64,000 nucleotides of DNA, from NCBI RefSeq assembly GCF_020379485.1, contig NC_063436.1, forward strand, positions 27,526,423 through 27,590,422. Direction: 5' to 3'. Shown here piece by piece: positions 22,567 through 35,132 of this stretch (its first letter is position 1; every line of letters starts with the position of its first letter). The position numbers and the translations under genes are program-made. Below the pieces are notes generated by a model that was not told the origin of the DNA, searched no databases, and worked only from the letters and a program-made list of their open reading frames with translations. The stretch comes from Brassica napus (taxonomy: Eukaryota; Streptophyta; Magnoliopsida; Brassicales; Brassicaceae).

Positions 22567-24146
22567 ATGGTGATGGAAAAAGATTCAGACTTTACAGACC
22601 TAAACAGTGAGGGTGTTCTCAAAACCCTAGAGCAGATTGAGGAAAAGGCTACATCTTTTCTCAATCTTTCGCTTCAGATTGATCACATGGTAGAGTCGCT
22701 GAAGAAGAAGGAAGAACGGCTTAGAGTAGTTGAATCTAGGGAGAAGGAAGTTGCTTTGCTTGAGAAGTCTGTTCTGAGAAATCAAGAGTGTTGGAGGAGA
22801 AAGAGATGGACTTTGATATGATTCAGGTTCTTGAAGCATCTCTCTTGGGATTGGTGATTGAGAGACAAACTGAAGTAGCAGTGAGAAAGAAACTTGAAGA
22901 TGTTACAAGTGAGTGTGAAAAGAAGAAAGATGAGGCTAAGTTGGTTTTTGAGTCAATCCATGAGAAGTTGTGTGGGTTAGAGAAGGCAGAGAAATATTTT
23001 GATGTGAAACAAAGAGTGAAGATAGAGAGGCTTAGCTCACTTGAGGAGGCTATCAAGGTGATATATGCTGAGTTGAAGAGAAAGGAGGAGAGGTTTGAGT
23101 TGAAACAGAAAGAAGAAGCTGATAGATGGAGAGAGGAGACTGAACTGAAGAGAAAAGATCTTGAGATTAGGGAGAAGACACTAGAAGAAAGGATGAAAGA
23201 GCTTCAACTGAAGCAGATGGTGTTAGATGAAAGATCAAAGCAAAATGCAGAGACTAGAAAGAGATCCAACCATGAGGTTGAGCATGATAATGGTGCTGGT
23301 TCTCTTACTCCTCCAGCTAAAAAACATAAACCTGAAGAAGCAGATTTGGCTTGTGCTTCAAAGGATGGAGACATTGGAGAAACTGTCTGCAAAGATAAAA
23401 GTGACAAGGATCCTAAACCGTTAACTTGTCCTGATAAAAAGTTTAATGGTTTTGGCAAGTCAATGAGCTCTTTTGCTGTAGATCAAGTATGGGCTTTATA
23501 TGACCCTAGAGATGACATGCCAAGGATCTATGCTCAGATCAGGAGAATCTTTAGCTCTCAGTTTAGTCTGCAGGTGACATTACTTGAACATGTGGAAACT
23601 ACAAAGGAAGAGAAATCAATTCTTTCCAGTGCTTGTGGGAGGTTTGAATATGGAGATACAGAGATCAAAAGCCACCTGTTGTTTGCTCATGAGATGGACA
23701 ACATCAAATGTGACAAGAGTGTCATAGTGAACCCAAGAAAGGGTGAAACATGGGCTCTTTTCAGAGATTGGGATATAAGCTGGAAGTGTCACTCGGATCT
23801 GCTTGACCCTCCTTATAGGTACGACCTTGTGGAAGTTATCACCGAGTTTGACGATAAACTAGGCATTTCAGTGGCATATATGGGGAGAGTTGAAGGATTT
23901 GAGTCGGTTTTAAACCGTGTTGAGCAGCATGGACTCATCAAGATCATCTGTCCGGGGGAAATGCAGAGGTTTTCTCATAAAGTTCCACCTGGTTCTTTCA
24001 AGCTAGACCCTGCTGCTGCACAAGGCTATGATCCTGTTCTTGAGGAGGTGGTGGACACGAGGATAAAAAGTAAGGAATGTGACAAAGCTCCAACGGCTGA
24101 AACTCAAGAAGGGTCTACAAAAGATCAGCCCATCATATTAGAATGA
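22567..24146 (+). pseudogene. DUF3444 coiled-coil protein gene with a frameshift
   Basis: The frame opens at 22567 (MVMEKDSDFTDLNSEG) and encodes a coiled-coil N-terminus (LEQIEEKATSFLNLSLQIDH). After about 73 codons, near 22770-22790, the homologous sequence moves to another frame (LEEKEMDFDMIQVLEASLLG). It then stays open to 24146 with a long Glu/Lys-rich coiled coil, a basic NLS-like patch (PPAKKHKPEE), one DUF3444 domain (about 23475-24000, from FAVDQVWALYDPRDDMPRIY to GEMQRFSHKVPPGSF) and an acidic tail. The shift equals loss of one base or gain of two. DUF3444 is usually found in plant J-domain or FRIGIDA-like nuclear proteins of unknown function. Position matches the gene I recall as At4g27980. 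It may be a recent pseudogene, an assembly error, or start internally with a shorter product. Confidence 0.75.
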
Positions 24147-24149
24147 GGG

Positions 24150-25747
24150 AACCAAATCTAGTATATATATGTAGAGTGCCACTGGTGATGGCTTTTGATG
24201 TTACATGACGTAGTGAATCTGTAACCTTTTGGCTCTAGTTATGTTTTCTCTTTAAACCGTTCTGTTTCTTGAACTGAACCAACTTCTTTTGTTAAAAAAT
24301 GAAAGAGAATGCTTCTTTATGATTGATCAAAAAAAAAAAAAAACAAGCTTCTTTATGTCTTCATGGTGGGATTCACTCACTAGCTTTTGTTTCTTCTCTT
24401 CTCCTCCCCTATGAAAGTATCTCCATTGTTAAGAAAAAAAACTTATATAATGTGACGCAATCACTTTTATTACAAGACTAAAAATCCCATTATGTGAAAA
24501 AAGAAGAGTGAAAATAAATAACTATTTGTTTCCTAACAAATTAAATATAATTATTCCATTAAGTTTTTTTTAAAGTTGTATACTTGTATTAATCTTTTAG
24601 TCTTGTTATTTGTTAATTTTATCAAACTCTAATTAATAGTTGGGAAAATTGTTTTTTTAGAGCAAAAAAATGGTAACTATGTCCCTTTATACTAATATAT
24701 ACTACTTTATATCCCATTAGACTAATTTTTTTCAAAATAGCAGTAATGCCCTTAAAATTGTAATTTTTTATTCTTTTTTCGTTTTTTATATTTTTTTGTT
24801 CCTTTTTCGTTTTTTTATTTTAAAAAAAAAAATATAAAAGTGAATATTCCCAAATATTTTGTTTCCATATTTTTAGGAACTGATTTCTTATCCGTAGAAT
24901 ACAACTAATATGTAGAAATCGGTTTCTACGGTTTTTTAGAATTATAGTAATGTTTAGATTTTGATTTCTACATGTTTTAGATTTATAGTAAAGCTGTAGA
25001 AGTCGGTTTCTACGTGTTTTAGATTTATATTAATGTGTAGATTTTGATTTCTAAAGATTTTAGAACGATAGGTTAAGCGCGGAATGTGTATTCTAAATAT
25101 TTTTAGAATACTCCTATTTACGTAGATCACGTATTCTAAACATTGTAGATTCAATGAAAAAAGTAGATTTCGTTTTCTACTTCGTAGAATGTCATTTCTA
25201 CTTTATTTAGAACATAATATGAAATTTATAATTTTAACTTTTTATAACTAGAAAAAATATCACTAAGTTCATATAGGTATTTTATCAAAAGTTACTATTT
25301 TTTTTAAAAAAATTTGTTAGTAAAACTATTTATTAAATTTATTTTCAAAAATATTAAAGGGTGTTATAGGAAAATATGACACAAAATATAGATTAGTCTA
25401 AATGGACATAGTTACTATTTTTTTGCTCTAAAAAAACAGTTTTTCCTTAATAGTTTTACTTTCCTATTTTTATTAGAAACATTTTAAATGGTTTTTTTTT
25501 GGGGTAAAATATTCCAAAATGGTTGATATTTCCCGGCAAAAGGGTTAACGACCATAAAAGCTAATGAAAGCATTTCTATAGATAGAGAACGATCGTCCTA
25601 CACATATCACACCTATTTGTATTCTCTATCGTCCACCAAATCCTTATTCACCCAATAAAACTGAGTTATTTGAGAATAAAAAACAAAAAGACAACATTTT
25701 AATCAGGGAATGCTTTTGCGTTTGGTTCAAGGATTTGTTTGGCAGAA
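24150..25747. other. Intergenic region with a MITE
   Basis: No gene seen. The YGGT-family gene YLMG1-2, which I recall at this place in Arabidopsis, is not detectable. About half of the stretch is the Mutator-type MITE at 24642-25446. Confidence 0.55.
24642..25446. mobile_element. Mutator-type MITE (non-autonomous MULE)
   Basis: Terminal inverted repeats of about 43 bp: the left starts GGGAAAATTG then TTTTTTTAGAGCAAAAAAAT and runs to AACTATGTCC; the right is its near-perfect complement. A 9-bp target duplication TTAATAGTT (24633-24641 and 25447-25455) is exact, the size typical of Mutator elements. The 805-bp element is non-coding. The interior has diverged tandem units built on the near-palindrome TAGAAATCGGTTTCTAC and TTTTAGATTTATAGTAA. 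Confidence 0.88.
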
Positions 25748-28700
25748 ATGGAGCAGAAGAGCGTGTTGTTCTCAGCGTTAGGGGTCGGTGTTGGTTTAGG
25801 ACTCGGGCTAGCATCAGGTCAAGGTTTAGGTAAATGGGCAAACGGCTCGGTATCTGCAGAAGATGGTCTTACGGGAGAAAAGATTGAGCAAGAGTTGGTG
25901 AGGCAGATTGTTGATGGAAGAGAGAGTGGTGTCACTTTCGACGAGTTTCCTTATTTCCTAAGGTAACATCAACATTTCTTGTGTATCAAGAAAGAAGCAT
26001 TTGCTTATATTACTATACTCACAATGCTTCGCTTTAATCATGTTGCAGCGAGAAAACTCGGCTTTTATTGACAAATGCAGCTTATGTTCACCTAAAGCAG
26101 TTCGATATCTCCAAGCACACTCGTAATCTTGCACCTGCAAGTAAGGCTATTTTACTTTCTGGACCTGCAGGTTAACATCTCTCCCCTTTTGTATTCATAC
26201 CTCAGTCTCCTCAATGGTTTTGTGTAATTTTATTTTATTTTCTTGGCAGAGTTTTATCAGCAAATGCTAGCAAAAGCATTGGCTCATTACTTTGAATCGA
26301 AACTATTACTACTAGATGTAACAGACTTCTCTATTAAGGTGATAACTAATCCCATATAGTTTTAGAAGTTGCCATGTAAAGAGTAGCTTTTGTAAGCTTT
26401 TATCTTTTGATACAGATACAAAGCAAGTACGGATGCGTCAAGAAGGAACCTGTATGTTACTCTGTGATCTTATGTTAGTGTAGCATACATTTGTGACTGT
26501 GTGTTTATTTCTTATCTACTGTTTGCTAGTCTCACAAGAGGTCTATTTCTGAGCTGACGTTGGACAAAATGTCGAATCTAGTGGGATCTTTCTCTATGCT
26601 CACCCAAAGGGAACAACCAAGAGGTACATACATTCTCAATTGTCTTAGAATTTTTTTTTTTTGTTCCTAATGAATCTCAAGTGTGAGCATTATTGTAAAT
26701 GGCAGGGACCTTGCGTAGGCTCACTAGTGGCAACGATCTTACCTCAAGGTACATTGGTGCTTGTCTTGCTTGGTTTCTTTTTGTATCTTAAAACTCTCTT
26801 GACGGTATAGCTCTATCTGTTTTATGTAAGCTCACTAGTTCCTTTGAAGTACCAGGGGCTTTGAAGGTTCAAGTCATCCTCCGCAACTCAAGCGAAATGC
26901 TTCTGCTGCTTCTGATATCAGTAGTATATCATCCCGTTCTGGAACTTCTGTTTCAGGTATGGAAACGTCTTAGTTGTATTAACCTTCAGATTCTTAGATC
27001 TCTTGTTCATTTGTGGTTGTCTATACCTCTATAGCTTCAAGCAAACGCAGTACAAACTTGTGTTTTGATGAGAGACTTTTCCTTCAGTCACTTTACAAGG
27101 TAATACCTCAAAAGTCAAAATCATCATGGAATGATTCAGTTCAACTCTTAAACTGAACACTGTTATCTTTACAGGTCTTGGTTTCGGTTTCGGAAGCCAA
27201 TCCTATTATAATATACCTAAGGGACGTTGAGAAGCTTCTTCAGTCAGAAAGGTTCTACAAACTGTTCCAGAAGCTCTTGTCTAAGCTTTCTGGACCTGTT
27301 TTACTTCTCGGCTCAAGACTATTAGAACCTGAAGATGACTGCCAACAAGTAGGAGAAGGCATTTCCGCTTTGTTTCCTTACAACATCGAGATCAGACCTC
27401 CAGAGGATGAATCTCAACTCATGAGCTGGAAAACTCGGTTTGAAGACGACATGAAACTGATTCAGTTCCAGGACAACAAGAACCACATAGCTGAGGTTCT
27501 TGCGGCTAATGATTTAGAATGTGATGACTTAGGTTCGGTATGCCATGCAGATACCATGTTCCTAAGCAGTCACATTGAGGAGATTGTGGTTACTGCAATC
27601 TCTTACCATCTGATGAACAACAAAGAACCTGAGTACAAAAACGGGAGGCTTGTAATATCTTCCAACAGGTACTAAGAAGAACAATTATCTCTTCAGAACA
27701 ACAAGTTTTCACCTTTCTTAAGCTAAACTGATTAAATGATATTGCAACAGCTTATCCCATGGACTGAGTATATTCCAGGAAGGTCATAGTTGTCATGGGA
27801 ACTCCTTGAAGATGGACAGAAACTCTGACTCCAAGGTATTAACAGTTTTGACTAGTCCTGGGCATATTATCTTAAACCCGAAAACCGAACTGGAATCGAG
27901 CAGACAAATCGGAACTGGACCAAAATTTACCAAAAACCCAAACGTTCCTATTTTTCTAATCCTGAGAAATCAAAACCAAACCCGAACAGCGAACCAAACG
28001 AGCACTTGAATATTCGAAATACGATAAAATATTAAACAATTTTAACTTTTTATATTATTTATAAATAAAAATATTAAAAACCCCAAATTAGAATATTTCA
28101 ATTTTTGGGGTTTAAATGGGATTTTCGGAGTTTTTTTTTTGTTTTTTCGACTTTAAACCCAAACCAAACCAAACCATAACTATTTCTATTTTGGTTCCAA
28201 TTCAGATTTCATAAAAATAAATTGAAACCCAATCCAAACCCAACATACCCGAAATGATCCAATCCGAAAAATGTCCGGTTCCTAAACGAGTCCTAAACAC
28301 CACAATCCGAATAACTCGAAATCCTAATAAGGCGAACCGATCTGCACCGAAAACCTGATTGCCCAGCACTAATTCTGACCATGTGCTTTTGAAATATTAA
28401 GATGGCTGATATGTTTATGGCTCTGGTGCAGGGAGAAGAAAGTGAAGGGATGATAAACAGTGAGCTCAAATCTGAGACGACTCCTTCAGAAAAGAATGAA
28501 TGTCCCCTGCCTCCAAAAGTACCTGTAAACGTAAGCTAAAACATACTATTCAACATTCATATGTCAATGTGTTTGCGTTACATTACAGGTTCGGTTTTGT
28601 AGGAGGTACCACCTGATAATGAATTCGAGAAGCGCATAAGACCAGAGGTTATCCCTGCAGATGAGATCGGTGTGACGTTTGCTGACATAGGTTCACTAGA

Positions 28701-29853
28701 CGAAACCAAAGAATCACTTCAAGAGCTTGTCATGCTTCCTCTCCGTAGGCCTGACCTGTTCAAAGGAGGCCTTCTCAAGCCCTGCAGAGGGATCCTCCTC
28801 TTTGGACCACCTGGCACCGGTAAAACCATGATGGCGAAAGCTATAGCGAACGAAGCTGGAGCTAGTTTCATAAACGTGTCTATGTCCACAATCACTTCAA
28901 AATGGTTTGGAGAAGACGAGAAGAATGTGAGAGCTTTGTTCACACTTGCAGCTAAAGTGTCTCCGACTATTATCTTTGTTGATGAAGTGGATAGCATGCT
29001 GGGGCAGAGGACTAGAGCTGGAGAGCATGAAGCTATGAGGAAGATTAAAAACGAGTTCATGACGCATTGGGATGGGCTTATGTCGAGTTCAAGTGATAGG
29101 ATTCTCGTTCTTGCTGCAACAAACAGGCCGTTTGATCTTGATGAAGCCATCATTAGGAGGTTTGAGAGAAGGTTAGTGGATCTTTTTCACTTGAAACCCT
29201 GAGCTTGAGTTGTGCTAACTCCATGTTTTTGTTGGGAGGCAGAATCATGGTTGGTCTTCCATCGGTGGAGAGCAGGGAGAAGATCTTGAGAACTTTACTG
29301 TCAAAAGAGAAGACAGAGAATCTTGATTTCCATGAGCTTGCACAGATGACAGATGGCTATAGTGGAAGTGATCTCAAGGTTTGACCACAATCCTCATCTC
29401 ACTTTAACCAACACCATTATCTTCTCTTCATGGACTGACTATGGTGAATGTTATTACAAACAGAACTTTTGCACAACAGCTGCATATAGACCAGTGAGGG
29501 AGCTGATAAAGCATGAGTGCTTGAAAGACCAGGAGAGGAAGAAGAGAGAGGAGGCAGAGAAGAGTAGTAGTGAAGAGGGAACTGAAGCAAAAGAAGAAGC
29601 ATCTGAGGAGAGAGTGATAACGCTGAGAGCTTTGAGCATGGAAGACATGAGAGTAGCTAAAAGCCAGGTAAGTTTAAGGCACTTAGTTTGTGTTTGATGA
29701 TCTTGTGCTTCAAAAGCTAATTGGTTTGCATTTTTGCAGGTTGCTGCTAGTTTTGCAGCAGAAGGAGCAGGAATGAATGAACTGAAGCAGTGGAATGAAT
29801 TGTATGGAGAAGGAGGCTCCAGGAAGCAGGAACAGCTCTCTTACTTCCTTTAG
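25748..29853 (+). CDS. AAA-type ATPase, Msp1/spastin-like clade (At4g28000-like)
   Basis: Many-exon gene on the plus strand. Exon 1 (25748-25962) encodes MEQKSVLFSALGVGVGLGLG, a glycine-rich possible membrane segment. Further exons run at 26049-26170, 26250-26338, then several small ones, then a long exon starting near 27175 (YLRDVEKLLQSERFYKLFQK). The catalytic exon is 28603-29171. The AAA core shows Walker A GPPGTGKT (near 28805), Walker B IIFVDEVD, pore-loop-type SKWFGE, sensor 1 AATNRPFDLD and the arginine-finger region RRFERR. A downstream exon near 29464-29668 is highly charged, and the last exon ends WNELYGEGGSRKQEQLSYFL. I estimate about 830 residues. The substrate is unknown; relatives extract or remodel proteins at membranes. 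No break was seen, though not every splice phase was checked. Confidence 0.9.
27853..28381. mobile_element. hAT-type MITE in an intron of the AAA ATPase
   Basis: Termini are TAGTCCTGGGCA (left) and TGCCCAGCACTA (right), inverted repeats with one mismatch. Flanking 8-bp sequences GTTTTGAC (27845-27852) and ATTCTGAC (28382-28389) match at 6 of 8, as expected of an old hAT insertion. The interior is made of AACCCGAA/AAACCAAACC-type simple repeats. It lies wholly within an intron. Confidence 0.78.
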
Positions 29854-30252
29854 TAACCCCAACAAATTCCTGATAACATTTTCTACAAATTTTTCATCTT
29901 TATGAGTAATATTTCATAGTATTATCATACTATTAAACTTTAATTCTGGAGATTTTGTAAATAAAACATGTACAGTTAATTATCTCTTGTTTATTATTAA
30001 TACAAAATTTAGCTGTTTTTGTCAAGCCTCATTTTTATATTTCACAGATTTTAAAGATAAGATAGACCAAACATATCTTGCAACATTGTTTCACTTCTTT
30101 TAATTGTATATAATTTGTGTATCCATCTTACGATCTGCACATAGACATAGCCGTGGAGTAGAGAGTGTTAAACAACTTACATGAACAAACATCAGAAGAA
30201 ACTATAGAGTAAACCAAATGGTCAGGTTTGATTGTGTACAGTTGGGAGCCTC

Positions 30253-31777
30253 TTATGTTGATGGAGTGAATAGATGCAGAAGCGAAGACCAATAACCAAC
30301 CAACTGCAGTTATAAAATACAACACAGAGTCTTCAGTAAAAAAGTCTTATTTCTAGTTCTAAGCAATAGTGAGGAAGTGTAGAATATAAACAAACCTGAG
30401 CCAAGATACCCTTCCCCGTTTGGGCTTCGATTATAAGGCCAATGGTGAGTCCTATGATTGCCCAGGCTCCGTTAATAGCCTCTATTTCACGCCTTCTTTG
30501 TTGCCTCTCGCTGCCTTTGATCTCTTCCATTTGCTTCGCTGCTAATCGCTTGGCCTCAAGAGGGTCTACCATGATTACCTCCTTTTTTGCCTTTACTCTT
30601 CCTGGAGGAGGAGATGCCTACACAAACACTCAGGCATGGGCAGAAACTTATAAACTATACTATCGAAAGACTCAACAACCAGAAAGTGAAATGTTCTTGT
30701 TTTGCAAATGGAAAAGCTAATCTATCAGAGCAAAATGGTCAGAAAGGTCATACATTTGGATTAGCTAGGACTCGAACTGCTCCACCTCTGGATCTTGTTG
30801 CATCTTGGTGTCTTCTTAGTCCCTTTCTGAGAGACCACAAAAAGTTATGGATGAATAATATAGTTGAAGATATCTTATTATCAAAAGCAATGGTAACATG
30901 TGACCAATGGCTCCTGAATTGGATGTAACCTTGAAGTGGCTCACATGGGAAAATAATAGATAAAAACTAAGCTTGAATACTTTCTCCCTCGTGACTTATT
31001 ACCATGTCAAATTGAAAAATATCATAACATAATTCAAGAGACGAAGCAAAAAAGGAGAAGAAATAAAGCTGGAAATGGAATACAAGGGAACAAACGTAGA
31101 ACATGCAATGCGGGATAAGAGGAACGCTTATCTCATGAATAAAATAACGACCAATTCGGTATGCCAAACTTGACATACACCAAAGAAAGTGAATGAGATG
31201 GTTACCAATAAGTAAACGTATCCCAAACGCAAGAGCAAACACATTCACATCACAAGTGTGATATATGTAAAAGTGAACCGCTCCCAGAAAACAAAAAATG
31301 TTAACCAAACATTACAAAAAAAAAACATCATCTGAGACTGAGGCATTACCCACTGACAAGAAAAAATCTTGACCAAACATTAGAGACGGTAAAAAACCAT
31401 TGATCCAACATTCAGTTACAGAGAAAAGGATTCAAAGTCAGACACTTTAATGGCGCGTAGCTACAGAAAATCACAACCCACAACACGAATTTGAAAAATA
31501 ACGAGACAGAACACTACTACATACGCTGTTCATGCCGAAAGTTCAAAACTTTCCACAAAACATATGAGAAACCGAGAAATGTAATTCGACAAGGAGAGAG
31601 AAATAGATTTCAGATAGAAACTTACACTAGAGAAGAGGAATAGGGAGTCAAAGGAATCGTAAGGCGTCCATGGAGACTGGAAGAAGAAACTTGAGGATCA
31701 GCAGCTCCGAGGGAGAAGAAGAAGATAGACGGCGTTGAAGAGAGAGACGACGTCACCACCATTTCTAAGCCTTTCAT
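30253..31777 (-). CDS. Single-helix chlorophyll-binding-motif (LHC/LIL-like) thylakoid protein
   Basis: Four exons by eye: 31777-31626, 30826-30754, 30617-30396 and 30303-30253, all in consistent phase, giving about 165 residues. The N-terminus (MKGLEMVVTSSLSSTPSIFF) is serine/threonine-rich like a chloroplast transit peptide; the second ATG at 31762 is equally possible. The third exon has a charged helix (QRRREIEAINGAWAIIG) containing the E..NG.WA.IG chlorophyll a/b-binding motif and a hydrophobic segment GLTIGLIIEAQTGKGILAQ. The end is LVGYWSSLLHLFTPST. This resembles the small thylakoid protein I recall as At4g28025. It probably spans the thylakoid membrane once or twice. The role is uncertain; family members act in photoprotection or pigment-protein assembly. 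It faces the AAA ATPase tail-to-tail. Confidence 0.8.
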
Positions 31778-32346
31778 ATTTTCCCACGCGCCTTTCTCTG
31801 TTTTTTATATTCTTTTTGGAGGATTAGTTACCAAACTCCAGTTAACACGCCGCCGTTTTAGACCCACCAATAACCAAAGAATAAAATACATAAAATATCT
31901 TAAATCTTATCCATTATTTAATTAAAAACTCTAAAGGGTGACTTGATTATACAAGACACTGGACTAACACCAAGAATATGTTTAACATTAATCTATTATT
32001 ATTTTATTCTAATAGAATTTGTTAGTGCTATATAAAGACCAATGACAAATAATTCCAATTTGCACCATATTGTTATGATTCAAATCCTAAAGTTCTTGGT
32101 GTAAAAGTATTAATAAATCATTAACTTAAGGGCCTTTCTCAAACAATTTTTTTTATGCAAGTTAATAAGCTACAATGTTGGTTAAAACATCAGATATGTG
32201 CAAGGAATTGATTTTAAGACAATAAAAAAAATTACAAGCTTGAAATAAAAGGTGATTATGTTTGCGAGTTATATAAAGTTTTTTAATTGATTACCAAGGA
32301 AATTTACACAAATTTAATTATGAAAAGATTTACATTTGGACATGAA
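31778..32346. other. Intergenic region
   Basis: Holds the promoter of the LHC-motif gene on the right of its start and the 3' region of the GNAT gene. AT-rich, no further feature seen. Arabidopsis genes I recall between these two (At4g28010 and At4g28020) are not visible. Confidence 0.5.
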
Positions 32347-33783
32347 TCATGAAGTAGGGAGAGAGAGCCAGAGGAGCAGCCGTTGTGGCCTGTTAAGGTA
32401 CCGAGCTTGCCACGCCGGCTCAGCGCTCTCTTGCACGAACCCACTTTTCATGTATAACCTCTTCGCTGCTTCATTGACCACCGTCACATGCACGTACATA
32501 TCCGTTATTCCTGGAACCAATATCACAACTCCTTTTCTAAGTCCATTTTTGAAGTGTACTATTATAATCAAAAGTTCTTACCCCATTCTCTAGCAACTAC
32601 TTTGGACTTTTCAATGAGCTTGTAACCAACTCCATTACGATGCAGCTCTTTCGCAACACAGACGTTGCTCAAGTATGCCCTCGCAAAATCCACACTAAAC
32701 CCCTATATAACAAAAAGGACTATAAGCTTGTCTACTATCACATTGAAGATTTTTTTTTGTTTTTTTGTTATATACAAAGTTTGGTAACATCAAATACATA
32801 CCTCTGGTTTTGTTCCAGCGATTTCATCAGGAAGCCAACGGCATTGGTTAAGATCAAGGCTCCCCACCACAACTCTGTCTTCTATCCCATCAGAATACTG
32901 AAGAAACAGATGAAGCATAGCACAAATCCATATCAAACCCCAAAGCAACAATGAAATATTGGTCTATATAACCCAAATTTTTTAAGAGGAAATGTAAATA
33001 AACACAAAACCTCCAAATTTTTAAAAACAAAATTTTATTAATTTTTTTACTAAATTGTGTATAATACTTAAAATTTAAAGGCTGATCCTGCCCTCACATT
33101 TATGAAAGGAAGCCTCTTCAAAGTCCCTTGAAAAAAAGTCTTCTATTATACTAACTCTACTGGGATGCCACTGGTAATAATACAAGATGAGCAAATGAAA
33201 AGACAGACCTTACATGCAGAGCATAAATCCTCAGAAGAGGTTGATAGTTGAGATAGTGGAAGAGTAGCATTTACGCAGGACACCCTCGTAAAACCTTCCC
33301 TCTTCCCTGAAACTCTCTCCTTAAGCGCTTCGAACTCACGCTCCGCCAAGTATTTTCTGTGATCCTAAAAGAAACTTAAACAGCAAAACGTAATATCAGC
33401 TCAAGAACATAAGGATAAAACCCATCAAAGAGAAACACTTTCAAGACTTCTTGAATATGTATATATACACTCCCAAAGTCCAAAACCAAAGATACCAAAC
33501 ATATGTAATAGGGAGAAGAACTGACTTGGATATTGAAAGAAGAAGGGTTGAGTTCGTTGAAGGTCCGCACGCGGAGGCAAGCTGCAGCCCAAAGCTCGTC
33601 CTCAGACACTGTTTCGGATATGACGATCGCTGACCTGTCGATCGCTGGAGCAAGAATGTGTGAGGCGGAGATAGGACGTAACCGGAGCCTATAGGAAGGA
33701 GAAGACCGGACTCCATCTGTGTTTGACTTGCTGAAAATGGCGACAGAGCATGAAGGAAGAGACGATGAACAGAGAAACGCCAT
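32347..33783 (-). CDS. GNAT7: Plastid GNAT-family acetyltransferase (At4g28030-like)
   Basis: Five exons: 33783-33526, 33364-33209, 32897-32802, 32702-32582 and 32510-32347, in phase, giving about 264 residues. The N-terminus (MAFLCSSSLPSCSVAIFSKS) looks like a chloroplast transit peptide. The acetyltransferase fold follows: EDRVVVGSLDLNQC (beta strand), then YLSNVCVAKELHRNGVGYKL with the acetyl-CoA-binding motif A (a variant of RxxGxG), then VHVTVVNEAAKRLYMKSGF (motif B). It ends PQRLLLWLSLPTS. Plastid GNATs of Arabidopsis acetylate lysines and protein N-termini. The GNAT7 name follows my memory that At4g28030 carries it. No break seen. Confidence 0.88.
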
Positions 33784-34799
33784 TTTCTGGTGGACTAACC
33801 ATGTCCTCAGCTTCTTGCTAAGCTACAAGCTCCAATATCTAGGCCCAATGGGCCCACAATTTTTTTCTTTTTTAACATTTTCAATTTGTTTGTCTACCTG
33901 AAAATTTAATCTGAATGACCAGAATTTACATTCGTCACAAAACAAAAAACAAATTCTACGAATTTGAACATACGGAACAACTGCAAGCGGTCCAAATAAT
34001 AACAAAAAATACAGATACATATAAATCTATACTATTATTTGCGAAGTAAGTTTTTGGAATCGAACTCTCACGTTAAAAGTTAGAGTGGTTAATATCGTTT
34101 ATACTCTTAATGAATAAAATGTATAAGTAAATTAAAAAATAAAAACGAAATTTTAATTTATATAATTAGATAATTGATTAAAATTAATAATGTAGAAACC
34201 CGTTAAAAAAATAAAAAAAAAATTATGTAGTGGTCATACCGCGGGCAATGGATGGTCGAAGAATTGATCATGGGTGAACCATAAGCTGCTGGACCATGGT
34301 TAGAAAAGTGTTAGATTGATCAGAAGGCTGTTTTGGAAGCATAACATTTTTGGAAGCACGACGGTTTAGAAGCTCGACGTTTTTGAAGACTGACGTTTCT
34401 TCATCACGAAGTTTTCTCGGAATATCTCCGTATCAGTAAAATATTATTCTGAAGACATTATAAGTCGGAAGCAGGACGGGAATTAAGCAGGACGGGAAGC
34501 AAGCACGACGGGATTGAAGCACGACGGGAAAACCCGAAGTTGGGCGAAAACCCTAATTTCGGTATTACGAAATTCTTTGAGGAAGCCGGAGGCTCGGAAA
34601 ATATTTTTAAAGGATATCAGACATCATCTGTAGTTTATTAAAAATATTCAGAGAATCAGAATGGGAGCGGAAAAATATTCGGGATTGATCGCGGGTCAGA
34701 AATTCACAAGAAGGATCGAAATCGCGCAAAGAAACCGAGAAGCTCGAGGTGGCTTGATCAGAAGGGATAAGAACGTGGTGGCAACTGTCTAACTAGCTG

Positions 34800-35095
34800 A
34801 GTGTCAAGAGAAGCTCGAGGTGTCGCCGTGCATGGAAGCTGCACATGCAGCTTGACATGTAGGAGCACGAGGTGGATTAGCAAGCACGAGATGTCGCGAC
34901 GCATGCAACCGAAGCATGCTGATCGACATGTGTGTGATGCTGTGGCGCCTTGCATGAGCTCCAGTCATGCAGCCTGACATCTGGGAGGAGTGGTGGCGTC
35001 CGGCATGTGTTCTGGACATGCAGCCAGCCATGTGGAGCACGAGGTGTCGCCGTGCATGCGTCCGGAGCCATGCGGAGCGACACACGGGCTGCCAC
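34800..35095. repeat. Hairpin-rich tandem array in the LTR U3
   Basis: About five diverged units of roughly 55-60 bp, each with a GCATG core and a CGAGGTGTCGC, CATGTGGAGCACGAGG or related spacer. Several units form hairpins (for example AAGCTGCACATGCAGCTT near 34836). The array lies just upstream of the LTR TATA box. The second copy is at about 39258-39555. Confidence 0.7.
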
Positions 35096-35124
35096 CAACC
35101 TGAAGCTGATTGGCTGGTGTCTCC

Positions 35125-35132
35125 TATAAATA
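35125..35132 (+). promoter_or_regulatory. TATA box of the LARD LTR
   Basis: TATAAATA, preceded about 18 bases upstream by GATTGGCT (CAAT-type). Predicts transcription from about 35160. The same sequence occurs in the 3' LTR at about 39585. Confidence 0.7.

Noticed and set aside
30128..30325. 65-codon minus-strand frame starting MLYFITAVGW
   Set aside because: It overlaps the last exon of the LHC-motif gene; the spliced frame (LVGYWSSLLHLF) is the one that fits the family.
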